A DNA stretch of 64,000 bases. It comes from Alphaproteobacteria bacterium. GTDB lineage: Bacteria; Pseudomonadota; Alphaproteobacteria; Micavibrionales; Micavibrionaceae. Shown piece after piece: positions 26,760 to 35,240 of this stretch (within the stretch, counting starts at the first letter, position 1; the number at the start of each line of letters is the position of its first letter). Location: positions 124,001-188,000 of the forward strand of contig JAJFGS010000013.1 of NCBI GenBank assembly GCA_021775995.1, written 5' to 3'. The position numbers and the translations under genes are program-made. The notes below the pieces were generated by a model. The model did not search any database and was not told where the DNA came from. It was given only the letters and a program-made list of their open reading frames with translations.

Positions 26760-27707
26760 TTAATCTATCCATTCAGTCGATGCAATAATTCCTTCGGATA
26801 TTTTTTGATCAATCTCTGATTTTAAGATTTTAACGGCGACTCTCTCTGCTTTTTCAACCATATCTTTGAAAGTTGGGCGGTCTGGTCTGTAGGTAACATT
26901 AAATTGAAGCTCGTATGTTCCAATAGCACGGTCTAAATTTGTAAGACGGTTTGTTGCACGTCTATATTTTCGCTCTTCATCCGAAAATCTTTCGATCATT
27001 CTATATTCGTGTTTTTTATTAGATAGACCAACGTGGAATGCAAGCTGAACCCCTTCTAAAAAAGCAGCCGCAACTGTTAGAGTTGTGTGGGCGAGTATAG
27101 GTTTGTCATGACGTAAATTAGGGACTGCCGTGTAATTAAACGTTGTTGCACCAGACGCTGCACGAACAATAATACCACATTTGGCTGACTCTTTTGTACA
27201 AGAGGTTATGAGAGCAACATTTGAGTCATGATGGATTTTGACTTCTTTTCCTGCTTTAGAAAAAGCACTTTCGGCAAAAGTAATTGATTCTGAGTAATCC
27301 TGCTTATTAGCCGCATCACATTGTTCTATAATATCAAGGAAGGGGTGATGTTCACCCTCTTGATAAATAATCCGGCCTTTGTGATAGATGGTACACCAAA
27401 TATTTTCGTTCCAATCGCGTTCGTATCCTTTAATAACATCTGTCCATATTTCGCCCCAGGGAAGGGGCATGGCACGATTGGCTATAGTGCCGCGTTCAAA
27501 GAATTCTTTAGCGACGGCGGCGGCGAGGCGAGCACAGCTATGCATGTTTTGAGTGCGGATAACGAAAACTTCATTGTCAATTTTATCTCCGCTAATGAGA
27601 GGGACAACAATACGGTTACTTAAAGCAATAACAGGAGGAGCCTCCTTATTTAGCTTCTCCGTAATAGTAAATTTTTCACGTAATAATGATGTTCTGAAAT
27701 CAGTCAT
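26760..27707 (-). CDS. conserved-looking protein of unknown function
   Basis: 315 residues, convergent with acnA (4-nt gap). No signal peptide, clear membrane span or known motif. It has a mixed alpha/beta composition, several cysteines and histidines scattered in the middle (SCTKESAKC, EGEHHPFLD), and a C-terminal basic helix. The codon use is like that of its neighbours and the frame is undamaged, so it is a real gene. I cannot name a family. Confidence 0.6.
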   Translation of the reverse strand: MTDFRTSLLREKFTITEKLNKEAPPVIALSNRIVVPLISGDKIDNEVFVIRTQNMHSCARLAAAVAKEFFERGTIANRAMPLPWGEIWTDVIKGYERDWNENIWCTIYHKGRIIYQEGEHHPFLDIIEQCDAANKQDYSESITFAESAFSKAGKEVKIHHDSNVALITSCTKESAKCGIIVRAASGATTFNYTAVPNLRHDKPILAHTTLTVAAAFLEGVQLAFHVGLSNKKHEYRMIERFSDEERKYRRATNRLTNLDRAIGTYELQFNVTYRPDRPTFKDMVEKAERVAVKILKSEIDQKISEGIIASTEWID

Positions 27708-27884
27708 GACTTAACATTTTAACACAAGCTTTTCAGCCCTGAAATAGCTTATGCAGCCAAAGCCCTAATTTAGTTGATGTTATGTCATATTTAAATAACG
27801 GCTATTTTTTGACTTCACGTAGGATTGGTTTATATAAATGGAATTATATTACTTCGTTTAAACTTCTCAAAAAGGCAGAATATC

Positions 27885-28421
27885 ATGACGTCAAAAATTA
27901 TTTGGATCATAACGGCAATAATTTTAATTATAGGAATAAGTTATTTGTATCAAACTGTTCCAAATAAATCTGATATTAAAATGGTGACCATGATTGATAA
28001 TGCAGGTGAGGCTATAGGGACGATTGCCTTAAGTGAAACGAAGGCAGGTGTTCTATTCAATATAGATTTAAAAGGACTGAACCCAGATGGGGAGCATGCG
28101 ATTCATATTCATGAGAAAGGAAAATGTACGCCGCTTTCTACATTTAAAGATGCGGGAGGGCATTATAACCCAATGGATAACAAGCATGGTATGAAACACC
28201 CTGAAGGGCAACATGCGGGCGATATGCCGAATTTAAAACCAGATAGTGCAGGCATTATTCAAGTCGCCTTTGTTAATTTGCATGTGACTTTAGATAGTGG
28301 AAAAAGTGGTGTGCTTGATGAAGATGGTTCAGCGATAATAATTCATGCGGGCGCCGATGATCATGTCAGCCAGCCAAGCGGCGCGGCGGGTAACCGCATC
28401 GCTTGTGGTGTTATTGAATAG
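27885..28421 (+). CDS. sodC: Cu/Zn superoxide dismutase
   Basis: 178 residues from an ATG at 27885 (AAGGCAG upstream). An N-terminal hydrophobic stretch (about 4-22) is a signal peptide or anchor, so the enzyme works in the periplasm, converting superoxide to peroxide and oxygen. Copper and zinc ligands are seen in HAIHIHEKGKC, GGHYNP, KHPEGQHAGDMPN and IIHAGADDH; the disulfide partner lies in RIACGVIE. Confidence 0.94.
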   Translation: MTSKIIWIITAIILIIGISYLYQTVPNKSDIKMVTMIDNAGEAIGTIALSETKAGVLFNIDLKGLNPDGEHAIHIHEKGKCTPLSTFKDAGGHYNPMDNKHGMKHPEGQHAGDMPNLKPDSAGIIQVAFVNLHVTLDSGKSGVLDEDGSAIIIHAGADDHVSQPSGAAGNRIACGVIE

Positions 28422-28454
28422 CCCTCGCGCTTGCGCGCATGGCGTTATATAAGT

Positions 28455-29177
28455 CTAAGGTTTTAATATTGCCCGCGCATTCACGCTTAAGGTAATTGTG
28501 CTTTCGCCTGACGCTGCAACGGGAGCGGCCATTGAAGATTCAGCGAAGTTTGCTTGTGCTAGCATGCCACGCGATTGGTGTGTTTGTTGATACGGAATAC
28601 CACCGCCCTGCACATTGACATCACGCAGTTCAGCAGTTGATTTACCCATCGCTTTAGCGGCGCGATTGGCGCGTGTTTGCAGTTGTTTCAATGCATCTTC
28701 CATGAGGGCATCTTGAATTTCTACGGCTGTTTCTGGTGATAGGGCATAGTTTAAACCATTCATATTCAATCTCATATCTTGTAATTCGCCTGCAAGTTTT
28801 AGCAAACTTTCTGCATTTTTAGATTTTAACGTTAAAGATTGTTGTCCACGCCATTTCTTTTCTTTGGTGCGAGAATCCGTTATTTCATAAACTTGATAGG
28901 CACCTGTATTTACTTTGACTTCCGAAACTTTTTTTGCCGTTTTAACGGCTTTAGCCATTGCTTCATTGATTTCGTTTTGCAGAGCGCGAGGGCCTTTGTT
29001 GGTAGAAACGTAAGATAAGTTGGCGATTAATAAATCTTGTTCAACTTCGCGGCGTTCAGTTGCACTTATATTCAAAATTACTTGTCCATCTGGCATGGAG
29101 AGGATGGGGTCTTCCACTTGAGCCAAAGCAGGAAGGGAGAGCGTGAGAAGTAATGGTAAAACAAGTAATAAGCGCAT
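28455..29177 (-). CDS. SIMPL-domain periplasmic protein
   Basis: 240 residues. The start is the ATG at 29177, preceded by AAAGGAA, with a signal peptide ending near ALAQ. The mature part matches the SIMPL (DUF541) family: an oligomer-forming periplasmic or outer-membrane-associated beta protein of ill-defined function, sometimes tied to oxidative stress. Segments such as GQVILNISATERREVEQDLL, YEITDSRTKEKKW and VSVNARAIL-like last strands are typical. It converges on sodC. Confidence 0.85.
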   Translation of the reverse strand: MRLLLVLPLLLTLSLPALAQVEDPILSMPDGQVILNISATERREVEQDLLIANLSYVSTNKGPRALQNEINEAMAKAVKTAKKVSEVKVNTGAYQVYEITDSRTKEKKWRGQQSLTLKSKNAESLLKLAGELQDMRLNMNGLNYALSPETAVEIQDALMEDALKQLQTRANRAAKAMGKSTAELRDVNVQGGGIPYQQTHQSRGMLAQANFAESSMAAPVAASGESTITLSVNARAILKP

Positions 29178-29336
29178 GATATGAGTTCCTTTCATTTTGA
29201 AATCTAAAGTTACAATAACCCTTTGTTGGGAATGAGGCAATTAAGGTCATTTCATGAAGTTTGTAATTAGACCGAAGGATTTGCCGAACCCATTCGTATC
29301 AAGATTATCTGAAACGAATAAAAGGAGTAACCAGAT

Positions 29337-29879
29337 ATGATACGTAAAATACTAGCCCTGACGGCTTTAATCGCTGTCCCAACTTTCGCATCGTCTGAGG
29401 CACGCGCCGAAGATTATTGTCGTGAATACACAAAAACTGTCAGCATTAGTGGTAGGGCAGAACGCGCCTATGGCACGGCTTGTTTGCGCCCTGATGGTTC
29501 GTGGGAGATTGTGCGGCTTGATGGCTCTGATTATGCCCGGAGAAAAGTGCGAGATGTCATGTATGACGATATTGAAAAATATTCAAATCGTCGTGACCAT
29601 CGTGACTATAGAGATCGTGATCGTGTTGTAATTGTCGAAAATTATAATCACTCACCTCGTTACTATAAGAGAGGGCATCATCGTTATAACCATGTTGCTT
29701 ATAATAGCTGGCCGTTTGCTTTTTACTTCGGTAATAACCACAGCTATAACCATAAGAAGCATTACGGGCATACGAAGAAGCATTATAAAAACCATTACAA
29801 GCATGACAAACATCATTACAAATATAGTCATCATGGTAAGGGACATGGTAAAGGTCACAAGAAAGGCTATAAGCATTAA
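29337..29879 (+). CDS. secreted His/Lys/Tyr-rich protein
   Basis: 180 residues with a signal peptide (about 1-24, ending in ARA). A short N-terminal domain carries two cysteines (YCREYTKTVSISGRAERAYGTACLRPDGSWEIV), which may be a disulfide. From about residue 110 the sequence is a low-complexity run of His, Lys, Tyr and Gly (about 30 His), likely disordered and able to bind metal ions. No function known. Nearby sodC and SIMPL genes would suit a periplasmic metal or stress role, but no direct evidence exists. Confidence 0.7.
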   Translation: MIRKILALTALIAVPTFASSEARAEDYCREYTKTVSISGRAERAYGTACLRPDGSWEIVRLDGSDYARRKVRDVMYDDIEKYSNRRDHRDYRDRDRVVIVENYNHSPRYYKRGHHRYNHVAYNSWPFAFYFGNNHSYNHKKHYGHTKKHYKNHYKHDKHHYKYSHHGKGHGKGHKKGYKH

Positions 29880-29892
29880 GATATCAACAGCG

Positions 29893-29920
29893 CCTCGCCA
29901 AAGTCTCTGGCGAGGTGTTT
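29893..29920 (+). terminator. terminator after the His-rich gene
   Basis: Stem CCTCGCCA (29893-29900) and TGGCGAGG (29908-29915), 7-nt loop, followed by TGTTTTA. The FkbM gene converges on it. Confidence 0.75.
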
Positions 29921-30744
29921 TACTTATTTTGTCTTACAAATAAGTAATTCCTATTTTCGCCGTCGGCGTTATCCGTCGATTCTTGGACAAGCCCTGCTTT
30001 TTCGATCAGTGCCAACATATCTGCTTTTTTGTTCAGATTGTCGCCCTCTATTTCAACGATAAGCGTTTCTACCTGATTAAGAATAGTGGGCATCCCCTGC
30101 AAAATAATAGGTTCAATACCATCAACATCTAATTTGATATGTTTGGGATAACAATTATAAGTTTGTGCAAAGTAATCACCCGTCATCACCAAAACATCCT
30201 GAGCAAATTCACTTTTAAATTGCGTCGTTTGATTGCGTGCCTGCCCCAAAGAGTTGGACGCATGACCTCCACAGACCTCTGCCATATGCAATGTTTCAAT
30301 TTTATTGCTATCAGATAAGGCAATGGAGAAAGGTTTGATTTTATCACCTGCCCCATTCAGGAAAATATGTTGAACCAGAATACCAAAGTTAAAACCACTG
30401 GGCTCAAAAGCATAAACGGTTGCGTTTTTTGCCGCCGCACAAAGACTAATCAAACCAATATTCGCCCCGATATCCCAAAAGACATCACCCGCCCCGACAT
30501 ATTTTTGAATATAATCCAAAGTTTCGGGCTCGTCTTTTTGAAAAGTTTCGGCGGCGCTCGCAATATTAGGACTGTACCCCGCCATAATTTTAAAATCGCC
30601 AAAAATTGTCTTCACATCACGATGACCATTGCTGATTAAATTTTCAGCGATCTTGGCACGGGTCTTCCTTCTTTGACGTTTCGAAAGCGGTAACGTCACG
30701 GTTTCAACCACATTTGTTATACATTTTGCGATGCTTCGGCTCAT
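29920..30744 (-). CDS. FkbM-family methyltransferase
   Basis: 274 residues. The SAM-binding motif FWDIGANIGLISLCAA and the acidic YAFEPSGFN strand end are followed by HIKLDVDGIEPIILQGM, the standard FkbM pattern. These enzymes O-methylate sugars or small molecules, often in surface glycan synthesis. No glycan cluster surrounds it, so the substrate is unknown. Confidence 0.88.
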   Translation of the reverse strand: MSRSIAKCITNVVETVTLPLSKRQRRKTRAKIAENLISNGHRDVKTIFGDFKIMAGYSPNIASAAETFQKDEPETLDYIQKYVGAGDVFWDIGANIGLISLCAAAKNATVYAFEPSGFNFGILVQHIFLNGAGDKIKPFSIALSDSNKIETLHMAEVCGGHASNSLGQARNQTTQFKSEFAQDVLVMTGDYFAQTYNCYPKHIKLDVDGIEPIILQGMPTILNQVETLIVEIEGDNLNKKADMLALIEKAGLVQESTDNADGENRNYLFVRQNK

Positions 30745-31126
30745 CTCAGTTCCCTTTAATCTTTATTTCTCCACCCTTCACGAGGCTGGACGAGGATGGC
30801 GGTTTTATAGCATATAGCCATGCCGCCGTCACTTTGTTCTTCATAACGGCGAAATAACCTCATGTTGGCGCTTTTATTGGGGTTTTAACGCCTCCTCGCG
30901 CTTGCGCGTATGAGGGCATTGTAACGTGTTGAAATATCGCCCTAAATAGAGTTACTCTTTTTGCTCGTTGGAAATGAGGGGGAGGGGGGTATGGTCGTTT
31001 TTCGCATCATGATACGACGCAAGACTTCTTCGTCAGCTTAAGGATGTTTCCCCCAAAGCGGTGCCGTGATGGTTAACGGACAGTAAGGGGAGTATAGCAT
31101 AGATTGGGATTAATTTCTATTGAATC
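30745..31126. other. non-coding stretch after the FkbM gene
   Basis: About 380 nt without a convincing gene. It contains short GC-rich palindromes (for example the CGCGCTTGCGCG area near 30896, also seen near 28430) and leads into the first copy of the dispersed repeat at 31127. No RNA gene recognised. Confidence 0.4.
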
Positions 31127-31166
31127 GTCATTGCGAGGAGGGATTTAGCCCGACGCGGCAATCCAG
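31127..31166. repeat. class A palindromic repeat, copy 1
   Basis: Begins GTCATTGCGAGGAG and ends GCGGCAATCCAG. It is the left half of the element seen complete at 31485-31584. It abuts the stop codon of the GIY-YIG gene. Confidence 0.8.
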
Positions 31167-31457
31167 TTACTGAACTATATCTTTGTATAAATCTTTCCAG
31201 TCTGAATTAAGGCTTTCAATAAGAACTAACTTCTTTTTTCTGGAACCACTTTTAATTTGTTTTTCCCGTAAGATAGCCTGTTCCATATTGTCTAATATTT
31301 CATAGTAAACCAATAAAGTGCAGTCGTGTTTAGAGGTAAAGCCTTTGAGGGTTTTATTTTTATGTTGCGTAATGCGTTTAACCAAGTCAGAGGTTACGCC
31401 AGTATAGAGGGTGCCGTTTCGTTTGTTGGTGATGATATATATGGCGGGCTGTTTCAT
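31167..31457 (-). CDS. GIY-YIG nuclease-family protein
   Basis: 96 residues, a single GIY-YIG domain: AIYIITNKRNGTLYTGVTSDL with the paired Tyr motifs, the catalytic Arg in KRITQHK and Glu in ILDNMEQAILREKQIK. Small stand-alone members of this family are common but largely uncharacterised. It is framed on both sides by class A repeats, which raises the idea of a functional link between nuclease and repeat. Confidence 0.88.
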   Translation of the reverse strand: MKQPAIYIITNKRNGTLYTGVTSDLVKRITQHKNKTLKGFTSKHDCTLLVYYEILDNMEQAILREKQIKSGSRKKKLVLIESLNSDWKDLYKDIVQ

Positions 31458-31484
31458 GTTTTTATTATAGTGTCATTCGTGGTT

Positions 31485-31584
31485 ATATCGTCATTGCGAG
31501 CGAATGTAATGAGCGCGGCAATCCAGTCTTTTAAGGATAGATTTCTGGATTGCCGCGTCGGCTACGCCTCCTCGCAATGACGGT
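31485..31584. repeat. class A palindromic repeat, copy 2 (full)
   Basis: TCATTGCGAG at the left and its complement CTCGCAATGA at the right enclose inner arms GCGGCAATCCAG and CTGGATTGCCGC. Bases 31509-31584 are identical to 32236-32311. Confidence 0.9.
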
Positions 31585-31619
31585 ATGTTAATGTTCAGTA
31601 GAATAATCATAAAGCAAAA

Positions 31620-32237
31620 TTATAATATATTTTTGTTATTATTTCTTAATATTCTATATATGGAATCTTTTGGAAGAGAAAATTTTCTTGTGGTTGAAAT
31701 GTTATTGTAATCAGCACAAAATTGTTCTTGTAAAAACGTTATTGTTTTAAGTATTTCTTCTTTTTGATCGTCGTATATGGCATCTCTTACTGAAAATAAA
31801 TCATCAATTTTTCTAATAAGTTTTTTAATGTTAACGCGGTTACGTATAAGTGCTGCAATTTTTGTAACAAACTCTGTATTTAGCTCTAACAATAAATCAT
31901 AGTTTTTAAAAAGCTCAGGAGCTTCAGGAAATTTAGGGCTTAATAGTTTCCATTCGTCAGGGTTACTGAAAAATATGCCATCATTATACTGAAAAAATAA
32001 GAAGAACTCCTGAATTTGAGTGCTATAAGATTGTAGTTCAAGTTGGCATATGTTTTCCAATCCCTTAATTTTTCTGAAACGTAAATATTCTTTATAACCA
32101 ATCGTAATTGTAACTGCTACAAGGGCGGAGAGAACTGCTAAAAAACTCCCAAATTCTTTGGTAAACTCAAGTAAAGTTACATTTCCAAACGTTGCCCAAC
32201 CTGTAGTAATTCCAAAAATAAAAAACAAGCAACACAT
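31620..32237 (-). CDS. two-span membrane protein flanked by perfect repeats
   Basis: 205 residues. Two N-terminal hydrophobic spans (about 1-18 and 29-48) are followed by a basic stretch and a long helical cytoplasmic part rich in Phe, Leu and Asn. No family recognised. The start codon ATG (32235-32237) lies across the edge of the right 76-nt repeat copy. The gene plus one repeat copy makes a 727-bp unit that looks inserted or duplicated by recombination between repeats. The 186-residue protein at 50628 has the same general layout. Confidence 0.6.
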   Translation of the reverse strand: MCCLFFIFGITTGWATFGNVTLLEFTKEFGSFLAVLSALVAVTITIGYKEYLRFRKIKGLENICQLELQSYSTQIQEFFLFFQYNDGIFFSNPDEWKLLSPKFPEAPELFKNYDLLLELNTEFVTKIAALIRNRVNIKKLIRKIDDLFSVRDAIYDDQKEEILKTITFLQEQFCADYNNISTTRKFSLPKDSIYRILRNNNKNIL

Positions 32238-32311
32238 GAGCGCGGCAATCCAGTCTTTTAAGGATAGATTTCTGGATTGCCGCGTCGGCTACGCCTCCTC
32301 GCAATGACGGT
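32236..32311. repeat. class A palindromic repeat, copy 3
   Basis: 76 nt identical to 31509-31584, in the same orientation, 727 bp apart. Perfect identity in non-coding sequence indicates a recent copying event. Confidence 0.92.
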
Positions 32312-32364
32312 TATTATTTTTAATTATATGTTTTAATCTATAAATTACTATTTTATAAATTACT

Positions 32365-33204
32365 ATGACTTTAGTTGTATTTCAAAAAAAAGACGATGTA
32401 ATTTCCTTGTGTTCAGATATGAAGATGTCTTGGGATGCGGGGTTGCAAACCCCTAAGCATATTTATGGTTGGCGGCCTAAAACAGTTATTGTTAATGATG
32501 ATTTGGCAGTATCTTGGGCTGGAGAATTGGCCTTCGCAGATAAAGCTTTCCTAAAAATATGGAGTGTTTGGAAAGATTTTCAGATAAAAGACATTCTAGA
32601 CATTTTAATAAAATATAATCAAGAATCTATGAGGCGCAATAATGAAACTGAATTTTTATTAACTCAAAGGTACGGAGACTGCTATAAAATATCCAGCAAT
32701 TATTTATATAATATCACTAATATTGCTATAGATTTTATAGGAAATGAAGATTTGTATAAAAAGTTTTCAGCACAAAAGGAAGGGTATCATTCTAATAATA
32801 CAAGGCTATCAATATCTAGAATTGGAGAAGCAGATGGTAGAGCTAATGAGGTAATTGCAAAGATTACTAATAAAATGAGAAACATATCTGAATTATACTC
32901 TGATAGCGATTTAGGGCATGTGATTGTTCCAGTTTCTGGCGATGGAAAGCAAGTTTTTAATTACTATATGACTGTACATATTGATGCACTTCCTACTGAA
33001 ATTAATCAGAATGATGGAAAAACTATAATCAATTTGGGTGATATAGATAGTGGTGGTTATGCTTATCAGATTAAAAGTTTAAAGTACGAAGGGCATACAA
33101 TATTAATCTACGAAAATATGTACAATCAAAAAAACTATTTTTTTTCTGATTATAGTAAAGGTGTTCCTGTTATAGAAAAAAATCAAAACCTTATTGCCCC
33201 ATAA
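32365..33204 (+). CDS. possible N-terminal-nucleophile hydrolase-like protein
   Basis: 279 residues. The N-terminus MTLVVFQKKDDVISLCSDMKMSW resembles the first two strands of proteasome-type Ntn-hydrolases: a Thr directly after the initiator Met, then a short turn and a D at position 18 where the catalytic Asp is expected. A later GDIDSGGYAYQI segment could be another core strand. The rest is not recognised. The start codon has no clear ribosome-binding site. It lies between two class A repeats in an accessory stretch. The fold is only an inference. Confidence 0.5.
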   Translation: MTLVVFQKKDDVISLCSDMKMSWDAGLQTPKHIYGWRPKTVIVNDDLAVSWAGELAFADKAFLKIWSVWKDFQIKDILDILIKYNQESMRRNNETEFLLTQRYGDCYKISSNYLYNITNIAIDFIGNEDLYKKFSAQKEGYHSNNTRLSISRIGEADGRANEVIAKITNKMRNISELYSDSDLGHVIVPVSGDGKQVFNYYMTVHIDALPTEINQNDGKTIINLGDIDSGGYAYQIKSLKYEGHTILIYENMYNQKNYFFSDYSKGVPVIEKNQNLIAP

Positions 33205-33220
33205 GTAACTTTTTAGTTCT

Positions 33221-33260
33221 CTGGATTGCCGCGTCGCGTTACACGCTCCTCGCAATGACA
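33221..33260. repeat. class A palindromic repeat, copy 4 (half)
   Basis: CTGGATTGCCGCGTCGCG to CTCCTCGCAATGACA, the right half of the element. It separates the 279-residue gene from lepA. Confidence 0.85.
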
Positions 33261-33263
33261 AAT

Positions 33264-33288
33264 TTACTAAGGCCAAAGGCCTAAGTAA
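33264..33288 (-). terminator. hairpin after lepA
   Basis: Arms at 33264-33274 and 33278-33288 pair at 10 of 11 positions with a 3-nt loop, just past the lepA stop. No clear T run; possible terminator. Confidence 0.5.
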
Positions 33289-33292
33289 TTTG

Positions 33293-35116
33293 TCACTTAT
33301 CATCTCCCATTTTTAGGGCATTGATGAAAGCGGATTGAGGGATATCAACGTTTCCATACTGGCGCATCTTTTTCTTACCTTTTTTCTGCTTATCGAGAAG
33401 CTTACGTTTACGGGAGACATCACCGCCATAACATTTGGCGGTCACGTCTTTGCGCATGGCAGAGATATGTTCGGCGGCGATGATTTTACCGCCAAGGGCG
33501 GCCTGAATAGCGATTTTAAACATCTGGCGGGGAATGAGTTCTTTAAGACGCTCACAAAGTTGGCGACCACGCCGTTCGGCATTGTCTTTATGCACAATCA
33601 TCGACAGGGCATCGACATTTTCTTGGTTCACCCGAATATCAAGCTTCACCAGATCATTCTTCGCATAACCATCCAATGCGTAATCAAACGAGGCGTAACC
33701 ACGAGAGATAGATTTTAAACGATCATAAAAATCAAATACCACTTCGTTCAGCGGCAGGCGGTAAATAATCATCGCACGGCTGCCTGCATAATTTAATTCG
33801 ATTTGTTCGCCGCGCCGTTCTTCACAAAGTTGCAGCAGGCCACCGAGATAGTCATCTGGCACCAAAATTGTTGCCCGAATCCAAGGTTCTTCGATTGATT
33901 CAACCTTAACAATATCAGGGAAGTCGGCGGGGTTATAAAGCTCCATCGTGTCGCCATTGGTCATGTTGATTTTATAAACAACAGACGGGGCGGTGGGGAT
34001 GAGGTCTAAATCAAATTCACGTTCTAGACGTTCTTGAATAATCTCCATATGGAGCAGACCCAAGAAGCCGCATCGGAAACCAAGGCCGAGGGCTTGGGAA
34101 TTTTCAACTTCATAGAATAAAGACGAGTCATTTAACGCCAGCTTACCGATGCTATCACGGAGTTTCTCATAGTCACCCGCATCAACAGGAAAGAGCGAGC
34201 AGAAGACCATCGGCACAGACGGTTTGAATCCTTTGAGGGGCTCAAGGCAGGGTTTTTTCTCATCGGTAATGGTATCACCCACTTTGGTTTCGGTGATTTC
34301 TTTGATGGAGGCGGTGATGAAGCCCATTTCACCGGGGCCAAGCTCTTCCAGCATTTCATGTTTGGGTGTAAAGATACCGACACGGTCAATCTCCCGTGTT
34401 GTATTGTTCGACATGAATTTAATTTTTTGTCCTTTGCGTAAATAGCCATCAATCACACGCACCAAAATGACCACGCCCAAATAAGAATCATACCATGAGT
34501 CAATCAGGAGTGCTTTGGTGGGGTCTTCGGCGTTGCCCTCTTTGGGGGGCGGGAGTTTGGTGACGATGGCTTCTAACAGTAGATCAATATTGACGCCTGT
34601 TTTACCAGAGACGGGGACGGCCTCATCCGCTGGTAGGCCGATGACCTCTTCAATTTGTTCTTTGGCTTTATCAATATCGGCGGCGGGGAGATCAATTTTA
34701 TTAATCACCGGAACAATCTCGTGATTATTCTCAATCGCCATATAGACGTTGGCCAACGTTTGCGCCTCGACCCCTTGGGTAGAATCCACAATTAAAAGTG
34801 AGCCTTCACAAGAAGCGAGGGAGCGGGAGACTTCATAAGAGAAATCGACGTGCCCCGGTGTGTCCATGAGATTCAGTTGATATTCAATGCCGTCTTTGGC
34901 GGTATAAGCAAGGCGGACGGTTTGTGCTTTGATCGTAATGCCGCGCTCTTTCTCAATATCCATGTTATCGAGGACTTGCTCAGACATCTCGCGTTCTTCC
35001 AGCCCGCCACAAGTTTGAATCAGGCGATCGGCGAGGGTCGATTTCCCATGGTCAATGTGCGCGATAATCGCGAAATTACGTATTTGGCTTAATGGTTTAG
35101 TGGGCTCTTTAGACAT
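33293..35116 (-). CDS. lepA: elongation factor 4 (LepA)
   Basis: 607 residues, normal length. Ribosomal GTPase that remodels or back-translocates stalled ribosomes. G motifs: [22 protein letters not shown], and NKIDLP. The family-specific C-terminal region [29 protein letters not shown]-like stretch is present near the end (about 545-575). Strongly conserved host gene. Confidence 0.97.
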   Translation of the reverse strand: MSKEPTKPLSQIRNFAIIAHIDHGKSTLADRLIQTCGGLEEREMSEQVLDNMDIEKERGITIKAQTVRLAYTAKDGIEYQLNLMDTPGHVDFSYEVSRSLASCEGSLLIVDSTQGVEAQTLANVYMAIENNHEIVPVINKIDLPAADIDKAKEQIEEVIGLPADEAVPVSGKTGVNIDLLLEAIVTKLPPPKEGNAEDPTKALLIDSWYDSYLGVVILVRVIDGYLRKGQKIKFMSNNTTREIDRVGIFTPKHEMLEELGPGEMGFITASIKEITETKVGDTITDEKKPCLEPLKGFKPSVPMVFCSLFPVDAGDYEKLRDSIGKLALNDSSLFYEVENSQALGLGFRCGFLGLLHMEIIQERLEREFDLDLIPTAPSVVYKINMTNGDTMELYNPADFPDIVKVESIEEPWIRATILVPDDYLGGLLQLCEERRGEQIELNYAGSRAMIIYRLPLNEVVFDFYDRLKSISRGYASFDYALDGYAKNDLVKLDIRVNQENVDALSMIVHKDNAERRGRQLCERLKELIPRQMFKIAIQAALGGKIIAAEHISAMRKDVTAKCYGGDVSRKRKLLDKQKKGKKKMRQYGNVDIPQSAFINALKMGDDK

Positions 35117-35240
35117 AGCGTCTTTTATGGCTTAAATTTGTGGGAAAAACAAGTGGGGGCGGTGCTAAAAGACAAGAGCTGTGTTCATAAGAAGCACAGC
35201 TCATATTGGTTGTTATTTGTGGTGAATCAGAGGGTGGGTG

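Noticed and set aside
29632-29943. Ile-rich frame overlapping the His-rich protein
   Set aside because: Shadow of the His/Lys/Tyr low-complexity codons in another frame.
31127-33260. CRISPR array
   Set aside because: Repeats are palindromic, unevenly spaced by whole genes, and have no spacer pattern or cas genes.
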